DNA from: Chromatiaceae bacterium
GTDB lineage: Bacteria > Pseudomonadota > Gammaproteobacteria > Chromatiales > Chromatiaceae
NCBI GenBank assembly: GCA_022340805.1
Contig: JAJDNF010000033.1
Coordinates: 88,308-152,307, forward strand
Reading direction: 5' to 3'
Length of the DNA: 64,000 nucleotides
Both the position numbers and the translations under genes were made by a program. Below the pieces are notes generated by a model, which did no database searches, was not told the origin of the DNA, and saw only the letters and a program-made list of their open reading frames with translations. Below, in pieces: positions 27,219 to 36,692 of the stretch (within the stretch, counting starts at the first letter, position 1; each line of letters starts with the position of its first letter).

Positions 27219-28658
27219 TCAGATACCCAGTTCCTCCGGCCAGTCGAGCAGCGCGTCGATCACCGCGCGCTGCGCCGCTGTCAGCGACAGGTCGACCGCC
27301 AGGCGCGACAACTGCCGGCGGTAATCGTCCAGCACGATCGAGGCCCCTGCCCCCGGCTGCGTCAGGCGTTCGCGGCGGAACTCCTCCCAGCGCAGACGCT
27401 CCTGGCGGTCGAGCGTCTCCGGCCAGTTGCGCGCCCGGTAGCGGAACAGCAGTTCGTGCAGCTTGGGCGCCTCGAAGCCCGGGTGCAGCGTGGCCAGTTC
27501 GGCCGGCAAAGCGCCCCTGACCTGCTCACAAAGCCGGCGGTCGGCCTCGGACAGAAATCCGCCGTAAAGATCACGGTCCGGGTCGGACTGTGCCGGGAAC
27601 GCCCCCGCCGAATCGAATACCGCGGCCAGCTTGGCCGCCAGGCCGGGGGCTGCACGCAGTGCCTCTATGTGGCGCTGCTCGGCCGCAGCATCCATCTGCC
27701 ACTGCTCACGTGCCGCAGCAGTGATGGTCCCCATCGGCACGATCACCGGGGCGCGGTTGATGTGCACCACCTTGAGCGGTATGCGCTCGACGCCGTCCGG
27801 CAGGTCGGCGCTGGCGGTGTAGAGCCGGGCGCGGATCTCGTCGGCCGAAAGTTCGAGCAAGGTGCCGGGATCGGCGCGCAGATCGTAGACGATCACGCCG
27901 TTGCGATTGACCGGGTGCATCGCCAGCGGCAGCACCGCGGCGATGCAGCCCCGGCTCGCCGGGTAGCGCGCCGAGACATGCAGCACGGGCTGCCACGCCC
28001 GCACGTTGAGCTGCGCCGCGAGCTTCTGCTTGTCGCGGTTGTGCAGCACGAAATCGAACAGCTTGGGCTGGCGGGCGCGGACCAGCCGGGCGAGCGCGAT
28101 AGTCGCGCGCACGTCGGCCAGCGCATCGTGGGCACCGCTGTGCTCGATGTCATTGGCCGCGGTCAGGTCCTCGAGCCGGAAGCTGGTCACGCCCGGTTCA
28201 CGCTCCGGCCATTCGATCCCGTCCGGGCGCAGCGCGCGGGTGAGACGCACCACGTCGATCATGTCCCAGCGCGAATTGCCGTTCTGCCACTCGCGTGCAT
28301 AGGGATCGAAGAAGTTGCGGTACAGGCCGTAGCGCGTCACCTCGTCGTCGAAGCGCAGCGAGTTGTAGCCGAGCGCGCAGGTGCCGGGCCGGGCCAGTTC
28401 GGCATGGATGAAGCGGAAGAAATCGGCCTCCGGGGCGCCCTTCTCACGCGCCAGCTGCGGGGTGATGCCGGTGATCAGGCAGGCCTCTGGCTGGGGCAGG
28501 AAGTCGTCGGCCGGTCGCGCATAGATCACCAGCGGCTCGCCAACCGGGTTGAAGTCGGCATCGGTGCGCAGACCGGCGAACTGGGCGGGCCGATCGACGG
28601 CCGGCTGCGCCCCCCAGGTCTCGTAATCATGCCAATAAAAACTGCGCGGCTCGCTCAT
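27219..28658 (-). CDS. sbcB: Exodeoxyribonuclease I
   Basis: A 479-residue 3'-to-5' single-strand DNA exonuclease (Escherichia coli ExoI is 475 residues), acting in recombination and mismatch repair. The DEDDh acidic pair is in WHDYETWG near the N terminus. LGYNSLRFDDEV, SGAHDALADVRATI and a C-terminal region ending in DWPEELGI complete the match. The start at 28658 gives MSEPRSFYWHDYE, as expected for the family. tsaB lies 52 bases upstream on the same strand. Confidence 0.95.
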   Translation of the reverse strand: MSEPRSFYWHDYETWGAQPAVDRPAQFAGLRTDADFNPVGEPLVIYARPADDFLPQPEACLITGITPQLAREKGAPEADFFRFIHAELARPGTCALGYNSLRFDDEVTRYGLYRNFFDPYAREWQNGNSRWDMIDVVRLTRALRPDGIEWPEREPGVTSFRLEDLTAANDIEHSGAHDALADVRATIALARLVRARQPKLFDFVLHNRDKQKLAAQLNVRAWQPVLHVSARYPASRGCIAAVLPLAMHPVNRNGVIVYDLRADPGTLLELSADEIRARLYTASADLPDGVERIPLKVVHINRAPVIVPMGTITAAAREQWQMDAAAEQRHIEALRAAPGLAAKLAAVFDSAGAFPAQSDPDRDLYGGFLSEADRRLCEQVRGALPAELATLHPGFEAPKLHELLFRYRARNWPETLDRQERLRWEEFRRERLTQPGAGASIVLDDYRRQLSRLAVDLSLTAAQRAVIDALLDWPEELGI

Positions 28659-28710
28659 GCCTGCCCGTTGCGTCTTGATGACAGAGATCCGCCCCGCCCG
28701 GCTGCCGCGG

Positions 28711-29397
28711 TCACCCCGGCCTGGCCCAGGCGACCTGATTGCGCAGATATACCGGCAGGGCCCGCTCCGCGACCACCGCCGCGCCTTCGCCAAACAGTGC
28801 AGCGGCGATCGTGGCGACGTCCTGCGCATGCACCATCGCATCGGCGTGCACCGGCGGCGGCACCGAGCAGCACTGCGCGAGCTGCGTCGGATAGGCGGCC
28901 CAGCCGCTGCCAACGCCCACCCAGTCCTGGCCATTCACCGGCGCCACCTCCTGCGGCGCACACACGCGTTCGTCGATCACCGGTCGCATGATCGCGCCGG
29001 CGTCACTCCGGTAGACGCCCCAATAGACCTCGCCCATGCGTGCATCGAACGCGCTCAATACGGCCTGTGCGCGATGTTCACGGTGCGCGCCCTGGGCGAG
29101 TGCCTGCAGGCTGGACACCGGCACCACCGGCAGATCCGCACCAAACGCGACGCCCTGGATCACCGATGCGGCTATGCGCACGCCGGTGAAGGCGCCGGGG
29201 CCGCGCGCAAAGCCGAGCGCATCCAGGTCGGCGAGACGCAACCCCGCCTCGGCCAGCAGACCGTCCATCATCGGCAGGATCAGCTCGCTGTGACGCCGTG
29301 GCGCCACCTCGAAGCGCTCGGCCACCGTCTGATCGATCAGCAGCGCCGCCGAACAGGCGTCTTCGGTGGTATCGATCGCCAGCAGCCTCAAAGCCAT
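28711..29397 (-). CDS. tsaB: tRNA threonylcarbamoyladenosine biosynthesis protein TsaB
   Basis: A 228-residue ASKHA-fold scaffold protein that pairs with TsaD to make the t6A37 modification of ANN-decoding tRNAs. Visible are the opening LLAIDTTEDACSAALL, HSELILPMMDGLL, and FARGPGAFTGVRI, the family signature. The ATG shares one base with the stop of the oxidoreductase gene (TGATG), suggesting translational coupling. Confidence 0.95.
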   Translation of the reverse strand: MALRLLAIDTTEDACSAALLIDQTVAERFEVAPRRHSELILPMMDGLLAEAGLRLADLDALGFARGPGAFTGVRIAASVIQGVAFGADLPVVPVSSLQALAQGAHREHRAQAVLSAFDARMGEVYWGVYRSDAGAIMRPVIDERVCAPQEVAPVNGQDWVGVGSGWAAYPTQLAQCCSVPPPVHADAMVHAQDVATIAAALFGEGAAVVAERALPVYLRNQVAWARPG

Positions 29398-30371
29398 CAG
29401 GGCAGCAACACCGTCGACCCGGTGGTCTTGCGCGCCTCGAGATCACGGTGTGCCTGCGCAGTCTCCGCGAGCGGATAGGTCTGGTTGATCTGGATCTGCA
29501 GCAGTCCGTCCGTGACCGCGCCGAACAGCCGGTTGGCCCCCTCTTCGAGCAGCGCGCGCGTTGCGATGTGCGTGGCCAGCGTCGGGCGCGTCACATACAG
29601 CGAGCCCTTGGGCGCCAGGATCGCAGGGCTGAACGGCTCGACCTTACCCGAGGCATTACCATAGCTCACCATCACGCCAAACGGCCGCAGCGAATCGAGC
29701 GAGGCCATGAAGGTCGCCTTGCCGACTGCATCGTAGGCGACCGCGACCCCCTCGCCGTCGGTGAATTCACGCACCTTGGCCGGGATGTCCTCCTGCCGAT
29801 AGAGGATGATGTGATCGCAGCCGTTGGCCCGTGCGATTTCCGCCTTCTCCTCACTGCCGACGCAGCCAATCACGCGCGCGCCCAGGTGCTTGGCCCACTG
29901 GCTCAGCAGCGAGCCGACGCCTCCGGCCGCCGCGTAGACCAGGATGCTGTCACCCGGTTTGACCGGGTAGGTGCGGAACAGCAGGTAGTGCGCGGTCAAC
30001 CCCTTGAGCATGATCGCTGCGGCCTGCCGCTCGCTGATCGTCTCGGGCAGCCTGACCAACCGGTCCGCGGCGATCAGGCGCGCCTGTGCATAAGCGCCCT
30101 GGGTCATCGGGTAGGCGACCCGGTCGCCCACCGCAAGATGCTCGACACCCTCGCCGACAGCCTCGATCACACCAGCCGCCTCCATGCCCAGCACCGCGGG
30201 CAGCTCGCCCGGTGGATACAGGCCATCGCGCTGATACACGTCTATGTAGTTGAGGCCACAGGCGCGCTGACGCAACAGGACCTGGCCCGGCCCGGGCGCG
30301 CCGACCTCGACCTCCTCCCAGCGCAGCACCTCGGGCCCGCCGTGGCCGTGAATTCGGATGGCATGTGTCAT
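29397..30371 (-). CDS. NADPH:quinone oxidoreductase, QorA-like
   Basis: A 324-residue zinc-independent medium-chain dehydrogenase/reductase that reduces quinones with NADPH. The family is shown by RACGLNYIDVYQRDGLYPP, GMEAAGVIEAVGEGV and the cofactor loop AAAGGVGSLLSQWAK. The start at 30371 has GAGGG about seven bases upstream. The reading frame is open to 30464 but without support. It heads an operon with tsaB. Confidence 0.93.
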   Translation of the reverse strand: MTHAIRIHGHGGPEVLRWEEVEVGAPGPGQVLLRQRACGLNYIDVYQRDGLYPPGELPAVLGMEAAGVIEAVGEGVEHLAVGDRVAYPMTQGAYAQARLIAADRLVRLPETISERQAAAIMLKGLTAHYLLFRTYPVKPGDSILVYAAAGGVGSLLSQWAKHLGARVIGCVGSEEKAEIARANGCDHIILYRQEDIPAKVREFTDGEGVAVAYDAVGKATFMASLDSLRPFGVMVSYGNASGKVEPFSPAILAPKGSLYVTRPTLATHIATRALLEEGANRLFGAVTDGLLQIQINQTYPLAETAQAHRDLEARKTTGSTVLLP

Positions 30372-30553
30372 GGGAACACCCTCGCAGGGAAAGGCTCGAT
30401 TCTCGTTGCCATCGTCGGGCAACACAAGCCGGGGATGATTTGGCCGCACAAATGGCGTGGGCATGCGCCGATGGATTGCGGCAATCTAGCGCAGTGCCTC
30501 AATCTGACTGGCAGCTATTTTGGCAAGCCGATATGGGCCGTCGGTCCTGCGAC

Positions 30554-30600
30554 TCGCGGTGGGTGCATTGGGCGCAGGCCGCAATGCACCGGATAACGGC
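30554..30600. repeat. Diverged relative of the intergenic TGCATT repeat
   Basis: GGGTGCATTGGGCGCAGGCC followed by GCAATGCACCGG resembles the core of the 8.25 kb repeat and forms an inverted repeat (GGTGCATTG and CAATGCACC). It sits in the 379-bp gap between the quinone oxidoreductase and the sulfur oxygenase reductase. Nothing else is seen there apart from the ribosome site of the latter. Confidence 0.4.
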
Positions 30601-30750
30601 ATATACGGTGCGATACGCAGCGCTATGGCAACCTCTCGTTTCTGTCGAGACCGAGCGTGCACCAGCGATCAAATACGGCGCACCACACCAGGAGCCTGCC
30701 CGCCGGGGCATGGACCCGCACGACACATTTGAGAAGAGGATTTGAGAACA

Positions 30751-31692
30751 ATGGATATCAAGGCCCTGTTCGATGCCGAACCCAAGTCACCTTTGTATGT
30801 CGCGATCAACCGCGTGCTGGTGCGCAATGACCCGAACCTGTTGCGCATGATGAAGGAGGCCAGCAGCAAGATGTGCCTGGCTACCGCACTCACCCCGGGC
30901 TTTCGCGGCTTCGACCTGATGCGCCAGCGCGGCACCTGTCCGATGGGGATGCGTTGGGCGGCCAGCTCGGACATGTCGGCCGAGCTGTCGCATATCTGGA
31001 TCGACCAGTTCACCTACTGGGATTCGTGGCAGGCGCATGAAAACTTCCACGAGACCTTCGAGGACGTGGTGGTCGAATCCTGTGCCAAGTGCGGCGGGAT
31101 GCTGCTCGACGGTCCGGAAGAGCCCGTGTTCCGCATCGTCAAGAGCGAGCTGCCCAAGCTGATCTCGAAGAACCAGATGATGAAAAAGGGCTTCGAGAAC
31201 CATGGCGACACCCGCGGCTACGCGATGGACACCGGCCAGTCGGTGAGCGTGCTGGCCACCCACCACGTAAAACCGGGCAGGGAGGCCGAGTTCGAGGACG
31301 GCGAGATCCAGACCATGGAGATGCTGCAGGAGACCGCTGGTGTGATCGGCTACCAGATCCTCAAGCGGGTCGGACTGTCGACGCTGGGTAGCGGGCATGC
31401 CACCGTCGAATCGATCATGGAGGACCTCAAGGACAGCTCGGGCAGCAAGCTCAGACGCACGGCCGAGGTCTGGGAGGGCTACACGATCCCGGCAGAGTAC
31501 CTGACCATGGTCGAGTTCGAGGATCTGCCCGCGGCGCAGGGCGGCATGCCGCACGTCAACGTCAAGCCGGAGATCCTGTTCGTGCACGGACCGAAGGTGC
31601 TGAACAACTGTCTGACCATGCCGACCGTGCGCATCTCCGACAGCATGTTCCGCGAACACAGCTACCGCGAGATCCTGCAGGGCATCCGTTAG
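30751..31692 (+). CDS. sor: Sulfur oxygenase reductase
   Basis: A 313-residue cytoplasmic enzyme that converts elemental sulfur and O2 to sulfite, thiosulfate and sulfide without external electron donors. It forms hollow 24-subunit spheres in known examples. The iron ligands of the family are present: H96 and H100 (AHENFH) and E124 (GPEEP). So are the three catalytic-pocket Cys residues, C42 (KMCLAT), C111 and C114 (SCAKC). The framework PLYVAINR, TPGFRGF, FEDGEIQTMEML and SMFREHSYREI matches archaeal and bacterial members. ATG 30751 follows AGAGGA. The gene stands alone. Confidence 0.93.
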   Translation: MDIKALFDAEPKSPLYVAINRVLVRNDPNLLRMMKEASSKMCLATALTPGFRGFDLMRQRGTCPMGMRWAASSDMSAELSHIWIDQFTYWDSWQAHENFHETFEDVVVESCAKCGGMLLDGPEEPVFRIVKSELPKLISKNQMMKKGFENHGDTRGYAMDTGQSVSVLATHHVKPGREAEFEDGEIQTMEMLQETAGVIGYQILKRVGLSTLGSGHATVESIMEDLKDSSGSKLRRTAEVWEGYTIPAEYLTMVEFEDLPAAQGGMPHVNVKPEILFVHGPKVLNNCLTMPTVRISDSMFREHSYREILQGIR

Positions 31693-31969
31693 CGAAACCC
31701 TGAGTCAGTCAGCGCTGTGGCGGCACAGGGACGTGTCGCCAAGCTCGGCCGCGCCGAGCGGCTGATTGTGCTGCGCGGCGCTGCGACGCCGGGCCGACAG
31801 TCAGTAACCCGCTTCGCATTCCAGGGTGCGTCGCTTGCTATTCGCCTTGTATATCGCTGACCATAGCGCGCAGCAAGCTACAAGCTGCCGCCTGCAACCT
31901 GCCAGGTGGGCTGCGGCGGCAGAGCGCGGCCCAAGGGCACCACCCATACCGAACCGAGGGGTAACCATC

Positions 31970-32785
31970 GTGGAAAGTAAGACGCAGCAAACGTCCAGCG
32001 AGTGGGACACCTCGAGCAGCGACGAATTCTTCGAGTACTACGCCGAACGCAGCGCCTCACCGCGTGACATAGCACGCTTCACCGGCGCCCGAGACTACGT
32101 GTTGCGCGTGATGCAGCAGCATGGCATCGATATCTCGGCGCTCGAGGTCGCCGACATCGGCTGCGGTGCCGGCACGCAGAGTTTTCTGTGGTCCGACCTC
32201 GGCCATCATGTGCACGGCATCGACGTCAATGAACCGCTGATCCAACTGGCCCGCCGGCGCGCGGAAGAGAAGGGCTATGAGGTCGACATGCGGGTCGGAT
32301 CGGCCACCGAGCTGCCGTGGGAGTCAGAGTCGATGGACGTCTGCCTGCTGCCCGAACTGCTCGAACATGTGCCCGACTGGTGGCAGTGTCTCGACGAGGC
32401 AAGCCGCATCGTCCGGCCCGGCGGCTTCCTGTACCTGACCACGACCAACAAGCTGTGCCCGGTGCAGCAGGAATTCGGTCTGCCCGCCTACTCCTGGTAC
32501 CCGGGCCCGCTGAAGCGCCACTATGAGAAACTGGCCGTGACCAGCCGCCCCGAGCTGGTCCAGCACGCGACCTACCCGGCAGTGAACTGGTTCACGCCGT
32601 ATCAGCTCAAGCGCGAGGTAAGGCGCCGCGGCTTCCGCAACGTCTACGACCGTTTCGACTTCGTCGACACCGCGGGCAAATCGGCAGCGGTGCAGGCCGT
32701 GGCCGCTGCGATCAAACATCTCCCGCCGCTGCGCTTCCTCGGCCACATGGGCACCAGCTACAGCGCGGTCATCGCGCAGAAGTAA
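31970..32785 (+). CDS. SAM-dependent methyltransferase
   Basis: A 271-residue class I methyltransferase of the Methyltransf_11/UbiG-like type. SAM motif I is VADIGCGAGTQS, the acidic residue ending strand 2 is in HGIDVNEP, and motif post-II is MDVCLLPELLEHV, followed by RIVRPGGFLYLTTTN. The GTG start at 31970 has GAGGGG eight bases upstream. No chemical partner is given by the context. The 31693-31969 gap has no supported feature. Confidence 0.85.
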   Translation: MESKTQQTSSEWDTSSSDEFFEYYAERSASPRDIARFTGARDYVLRVMQQHGIDISALEVADIGCGAGTQSFLWSDLGHHVHGIDVNEPLIQLARRRAEEKGYEVDMRVGSATELPWESESMDVCLLPELLEHVPDWWQCLDEASRIVRPGGFLYLTTTNKLCPVQQEFGLPAYSWYPGPLKRHYEKLAVTSRPELVQHATYPAVNWFTPYQLKREVRRRGFRNVYDRFDFVDTAGKSAAVQAVAAAIKHLPPLRFLGHMGTSYSAVIAQK

Positions 32786-32905
32786 ACCGCGCGCCGGGTT
32801 GCCAGCGGCCGTCGATACGGATTCCGCGACCCCGCCAATTCAGCGGCCGGAACGGCACATGCCTTGTGGAACGCCCAGCGCAACCGCCGGGCAATGCGAT
32901 GCACC

Positions 32906-33751
32906 TCAGGGCAGTTGCGCTTGCAGCGAGAAGTCCGCGCCATCCCCCAGCGCCAGGCAGTCCCTCAGCGCCGGCATCACGGCGTCCAGCGTGGCGTGCA
33001 GCGTCCAGGGTGGATTGATAACGAACATGCCGCTGCCGAACATCCCGGCCGGGGTTGCAGCGGCGGCACGCACCCGCAGCTCCACCTGCAGCCAGGCCGG
33101 CGCAGGCAGCCGGCGCAGGCGCTCGCGCAACTGCTGCGCCTCCCTGCGCCGCAGCAACGGGTACCAGACCAGATAGCTGCCCGATGCAAAGCGCTTCAGG
33201 GCCTGCCCGAGGGTATCCTCGACACGCCGATAGTCGGTCTTCACCTCGTAGGGCGGATCGATCAGGATCACGCCGCGGCGCGTGGGCGGCGGCAGCAGGC
33301 CGATCAGGGCAGCGAAGCCATCCTGCTCGGAGACCTGCACCTGCCGCCCTGTGGACCTGAACAGCCTGCCCAGAACCTGCACGTCCGCCGGGTGCATCTC
33401 GAACAACCGCATCCGGTCTTGTGCGCGGATCAGTGCAGCTGCCAGCGACGGCGATCCGGGATAGCGTCGCAACACGCCGCCCTGGTTGAGGCGATGCAGC
33501 AGCGTGACGAAATCCGCCAGCGGTGCGGGCAGGCCGGGACGGTCCCACAGCCGGGCCACACCCTCGGCGTACTCGGCATTCTTGGCCGCTGCCTGGCCTT
33601 GCAGATCGTAGCGCCCGGCACCGGCATGGGTATCGACGAACCAGTAGGGCTTGTCCTTCCGATTGAAATACCGGAGCACCTCGAACAGCACGAAGTGCTT
33701 CAGCACGTCGGCGTGATTACCGGCGTGAAAAGCGTGCCGATAGCTCAGCAT
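32906..33751 (-). CDS. rlmJ: 23S rRNA (adenine-2030-N6)-methyltransferase RlmJ
   Basis: A 281-residue protein matching RlmJ along its length: the opening MLSYRHAFHAGNHADVLKH, VDTHAGAGRYDL for SAM binding, and the catalytic LIDPPYE (DPPY motif of N6-adenine methyltransferases). A GTP-like C-terminal extension is absent. Function is ribosome modification. yjbQ lies just upstream on the same strand. Confidence 0.95.
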   Translation of the reverse strand: MLSYRHAFHAGNHADVLKHFVLFEVLRYFNRKDKPYWFVDTHAGAGRYDLQGQAAAKNAEYAEGVARLWDRPGLPAPLADFVTLLHRLNQGGVLRRYPGSPSLAAALIRAQDRMRLFEMHPADVQVLGRLFRSTGRQVQVSEQDGFAALIGLLPPPTRRGVILIDPPYEVKTDYRRVEDTLGQALKRFASGSYLVWYPLLRRREAQQLRERLRRLPAPAWLQVELRVRAAAATPAGMFGSGMFVINPPWTLHATLDAVMPALRDCLALGDGADFSLQAQLP

Positions 33752-33772
33752 GTCAGACGGCCGGCAGCTGTT

Positions 33773-34186
33773 TCAGACATTCGGCGAGGCGAGCACGGTG
33801 ACGACCACTCGGCGATCATTGCGCGGTCCGTCGAACTCGCAGAAGAAGATGTTCTGCCAGCGCGACAGCCCGAGCCGCCCCCCGATAAGCGGTACGGTCT
33901 CCGAGGGACCGACCAGGCCTGCCTTGAGGTGCGCATCGCCGTTGCCGTCCTGCGCATCGTGGCGCCAGACGCCGCGCGGGATGACCCGGCGCAACAGGTC
34001 GACCACGTCGGTCTGCACGCTCTCGTCCCAGTTCTCCTGAATCATGATCGCCGCGGTCGCACCCTGTGCATACACATTCACGATGCCCTCGCGCACCCCG
34101 CTGCGCTGTACGACCTCGCCGACCTGGTCGGTGATGTCGACCAGGGTTTCACGCGTCTGCGTCGCCAACTGGACAATGTCGCGCAT
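33773..34186 (-). CDS. yjbQ: YjbQ family protein (UPF0047)
   Basis: A 137-residue protein of the YjbQ/UPF0047 family, in which some members have weak thiamine-phosphate synthase activity. The family blocks are visible: GIVNVYAQGATAAIMIQEN, NGDAHLKAGLVGPSETVPL, and the C-terminal LSRWQNIFFCEFDGPR. The start at 34186 follows a purine-rich GGGAAGGGACGAGG. The biological role is uncertain. Confidence 0.9.
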   Translation of the reverse strand: MRDIVQLATQTRETLVDITDQVGEVVQRSGVREGIVNVYAQGATAAIMIQENWDESVQTDVVDLLRRVIPRGVWRHDAQDGNGDAHLKAGLVGPSETVPLIGGRLGLSRWQNIFFCEFDGPRNDRRVVVTVLASPNV

Positions 34187-34333
34187 CACCTCGTCCCTTC
34201 CCTCCTGCAGCGTGACCGCACACGATCCGCTCAATCGACTTTCGTCGATGGATCGGATCGAAACTATCACTTTTTATCGGCACCCGGATGCAGCTTATAA
34301 AAGATGCCATCCAGGAACCGCGGCTGACATCTT

Positions 34334-36025
34334 ATGCCCATTTTCAACGAGATTCGCTTCGACAACCTGCGCGGCGACCTGTTCGGCGGCGTGACGGCGG
34401 CCATCATCGCGCTGCCGATGGCCCTTGCCTTCGGCGTGGCCTCGGGTGCCGGGCCCGCCGCCGGGCTCTACGGCGCCGTGCTGGTCGGCCTGTTTGCCGC
34501 CCTGTTCGGCGGTACCCCGACGCTGATCTCGGAACCGACTGGGCCGATGACGGTGGTCATGACGGCGGTCATCGCCAACCTGATCGCGGCCAACCCCGAA
34601 CAGGGCATGGCGATGGCCTTCACGGTGGTGATGCTGGCCGGGATCTTTCAGATGATCTTCGGCGCGCTCAAACTCGGGCACTACGTGACCATGATGCCGT
34701 ACACGGTGATCTCCGGTTTCATGACCGGGATCGGCGTGATCCTGGTTGTGTTGCAACTCGGCCCCTTCCTCGGCCACGCAACGCCACCCGGCGGGGTGAT
34801 CGGCACATTCGAAGCGCTGCCGGCGCTGATCGCCGACATCCAGCCCGCCGAGACGGCCCTGGCCGTATTCACCTTCGGCCTGATCGTACTGTTCCCCAAG
34901 CGCCTGCGCCGACTGCTGCCACCGCAGCTGCTGGCACTGGTCGTGGGCACGCTGGTCTCGCTATTCCTGTTCGCCAACATGGACATCCGGCAGATCGGCG
35001 AGATACCTACCGGCCTGCCGGCGCTCCACATGCCGGTGTTCACGGCCGCACAGTGGCAGTTGATGGTCGTGGACGCGGCGGTGCTCGCGGTGCTCGGCAG
35101 CATCGATGCGCTGCTGACCTCGGTGATCGCCGAGAGCATGACACGCAAGGAGCACAGCTCGAACAAGGAGCTGTTCGGCCAGGGCATGGGTAACCTCGCC
35201 TCCGGCCTTTTCGGCGGCATCGCGGGCGCCGGCGCGACCATGGGCACCGTGGTCAACATCCAGGCCGGCGGCAGCAGCGCCCTGTCGGGGCTCACCCGCG
35301 CCCTATTGCTGCTGATCGTCGTGATCTGGGCAGGACCGCTGACCGCGCACATCCCGCTCGCGGTGCTCGCCGGGATCGCGCTTAAGGTCGGCTTCGACAT
35401 CATCGACTGGTCCTTCCTGAAGCGCGCGCACCGGGTGTCATCGAAGGCGGCGATGATCATGTACGGTGTGATCGGGCTGACGGTGTTCGTCGACCTGATT
35501 ACCGCGGTGGCGCTCGGTGTGTTCGTCGCCAACGTGCTGACGATAGAGCGCATGGTCAGGCTGCAGAGCCGTTCGGTGAAGACCATCAAACACTCGGATG
35601 GGGCCGACGATCTTACCCGGGACGAGCAGACCCTGCTGGAGCAGGCGAAGGGCCGGATACTGGTGTTCGAGCTGGGCGGGCCGCTGATATTCGGTGTCGC
35701 CAAGGCGATCTCGCGGCAGCACGCGGTACTTCCCGATCACGAGGTGCTGATCATGGATTTCACCGGGGTGCCGGTGCTCGGCGTCTCGTCGTCGCTTGCG
35801 CTGGAGAAGATGATCCTGGAAGACCTGGAGCGGCGGCACCCGGTGTTCGTCGCCGGCGCCGAGGGTGACGTGATGCAGCGACTCGAGACCCTCGGACTAA
35901 TCGACGCCCTGCCCGCCGAACACATCGTCCGCACGCGCCAGCAGGCTTTAGAGATAGCCACGAGGCTCCTGGAGGACAGGAGCAACGGCGGCAGCCGGCA
36001 GGCCGGCCAGGCAGCAGTGGCATGA
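34334..36025 (+). CDS. SulP-family anion transporter, copy A
   Basis: A 563-residue SLC26/SulP transporter with about 10-14 membrane helices and a C-terminal STAS domain (about 440-545). Family blocks include ALPMALAFGVASGAGP near the start, EPTGPMTVVM, and LGSIDALLTSVIAESMTRKEH. SulP proteins move sulfate, bicarbonate or other anions. The location beside the carboxysome region favours bicarbonate, but this is inference. It is followed on the same strand by the small-subunit-like gene. Confidence 0.9.
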   Translation: MPIFNEIRFDNLRGDLFGGVTAAIIALPMALAFGVASGAGPAAGLYGAVLVGLFAALFGGTPTLISEPTGPMTVVMTAVIANLIAANPEQGMAMAFTVVMLAGIFQMIFGALKLGHYVTMMPYTVISGFMTGIGVILVVLQLGPFLGHATPPGGVIGTFEALPALIADIQPAETALAVFTFGLIVLFPKRLRRLLPPQLLALVVGTLVSLFLFANMDIRQIGEIPTGLPALHMPVFTAAQWQLMVVDAAVLAVLGSIDALLTSVIAESMTRKEHSSNKELFGQGMGNLASGLFGGIAGAGATMGTVVNIQAGGSSALSGLTRALLLLIVVIWAGPLTAHIPLAVLAGIALKVGFDIIDWSFLKRAHRVSSKAAMIMYGVIGLTVFVDLITAVALGVFVANVLTIERMVRLQSRSVKTIKHSDGADDLTRDEQTLLEQAKGRILVFELGGPLIFGVAKAISRQHAVLPDHEVLIMDFTGVPVLGVSSSLALEKMILEDLERRHPVFVAGAEGDVMQRLETLGLIDALPAEHIVRTRQQALEIATRLLEDRSNGGSRQAGQAAVA

Positions 36026-36220
36026 GCAGCGCGCGCGGCAAGCTATCGATGAATCGCGTGCGACCCATAGTTCATAGACCTGCATCTATCACGGTCGCGC
36101 CCATTTCCGATTTCCGTTACTTGGGTTCGCCCACTACTCTCACCACTCGAGGCTGCAGCCGCGCAACGGCGGCAGTCGCGCGAACCGCTCATCGGGCACA
36201 ACGGCTTGGGAGAAAGAAAC

Positions 36221-36535
36221 ATGCAGGCGATAGAGCAACGGGACGGGGCAGGCTGCGACTCCGCCGCAGACCGCGCACTGGGACAGATCGGCAGGTGTCT
36301 CAGGCGCGGCTGCGTGATCTGCATCGAACACGCACCGGCGATGGCGCCACGTTTCACGCCCTGGCAGACCTGGGGGAAACGCTGCTGTTACAGCGGCGAC
36401 ACGCAGGAGATCTATACCGAGATCGACCGCTGTCGCGACGCCCACGCCGATCATCACATACGACTGAACATCGAGGACTACAGCTTCCGCAGCCGTTTCT
36501 CGCTGGTGGTGCACAGCCCGACCAACGAGGCCTGA
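36221..36535 (+). CDS. RuBisCO small-subunit-like protein, stand-alone
   Basis: A 104-residue protein clearly related to, but diverged from, the CbbS encoded 10 kb away. Matching blocks against CbbS are IEHAPAM (CbbS IEHEHPS), WQTWGKRC (YWTMWKLP), GDTQEIYTEIDRC (QTDLNTVVAELEAC), ADHHIRLNIEDYS (PDHHVRLIGYDNY) and FSLVV (VSFVV). It contains five Cys residues. ATG 36221 follows GGGAG. Free-standing SSU-like domains in cyanobacterial CcmM bind RuBisCO, so a RuBisCO-binding or regulatory role is plausible. It lies between the SulP gene and csoS1D. Confidence 0.75.
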   Translation: MQAIEQRDGAGCDSAADRALGQIGRCLRRGCVICIEHAPAMAPRFTPWQTWGKRCCYSGDTQEIYTEIDRCRDAHADHHIRLNIEDYSFRSRFSLVVHSPTNEA

Positions 36536-36692
36536 GCCAGGCGAGTCGCCCTTCCCGGCACGGGCAGGCCGGCACCGGCCTTAGTGCCGTCCCCACGCGC
36601 CCGCCGTGCGGCCCATGCCAGACGATTGGCAGGGGTCGGCGCGGGCAAACTCAGCTATCCTGTTGCGCTCCTGCCCAGGACAAGGCGCCGGG

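Noticed and set aside
27111..28991. A 626-codon open frame antisense to sbcB
   Set aside because: The minus strand encodes a full exonuclease I with DEDDh residues. The antisense sequence has no family features.
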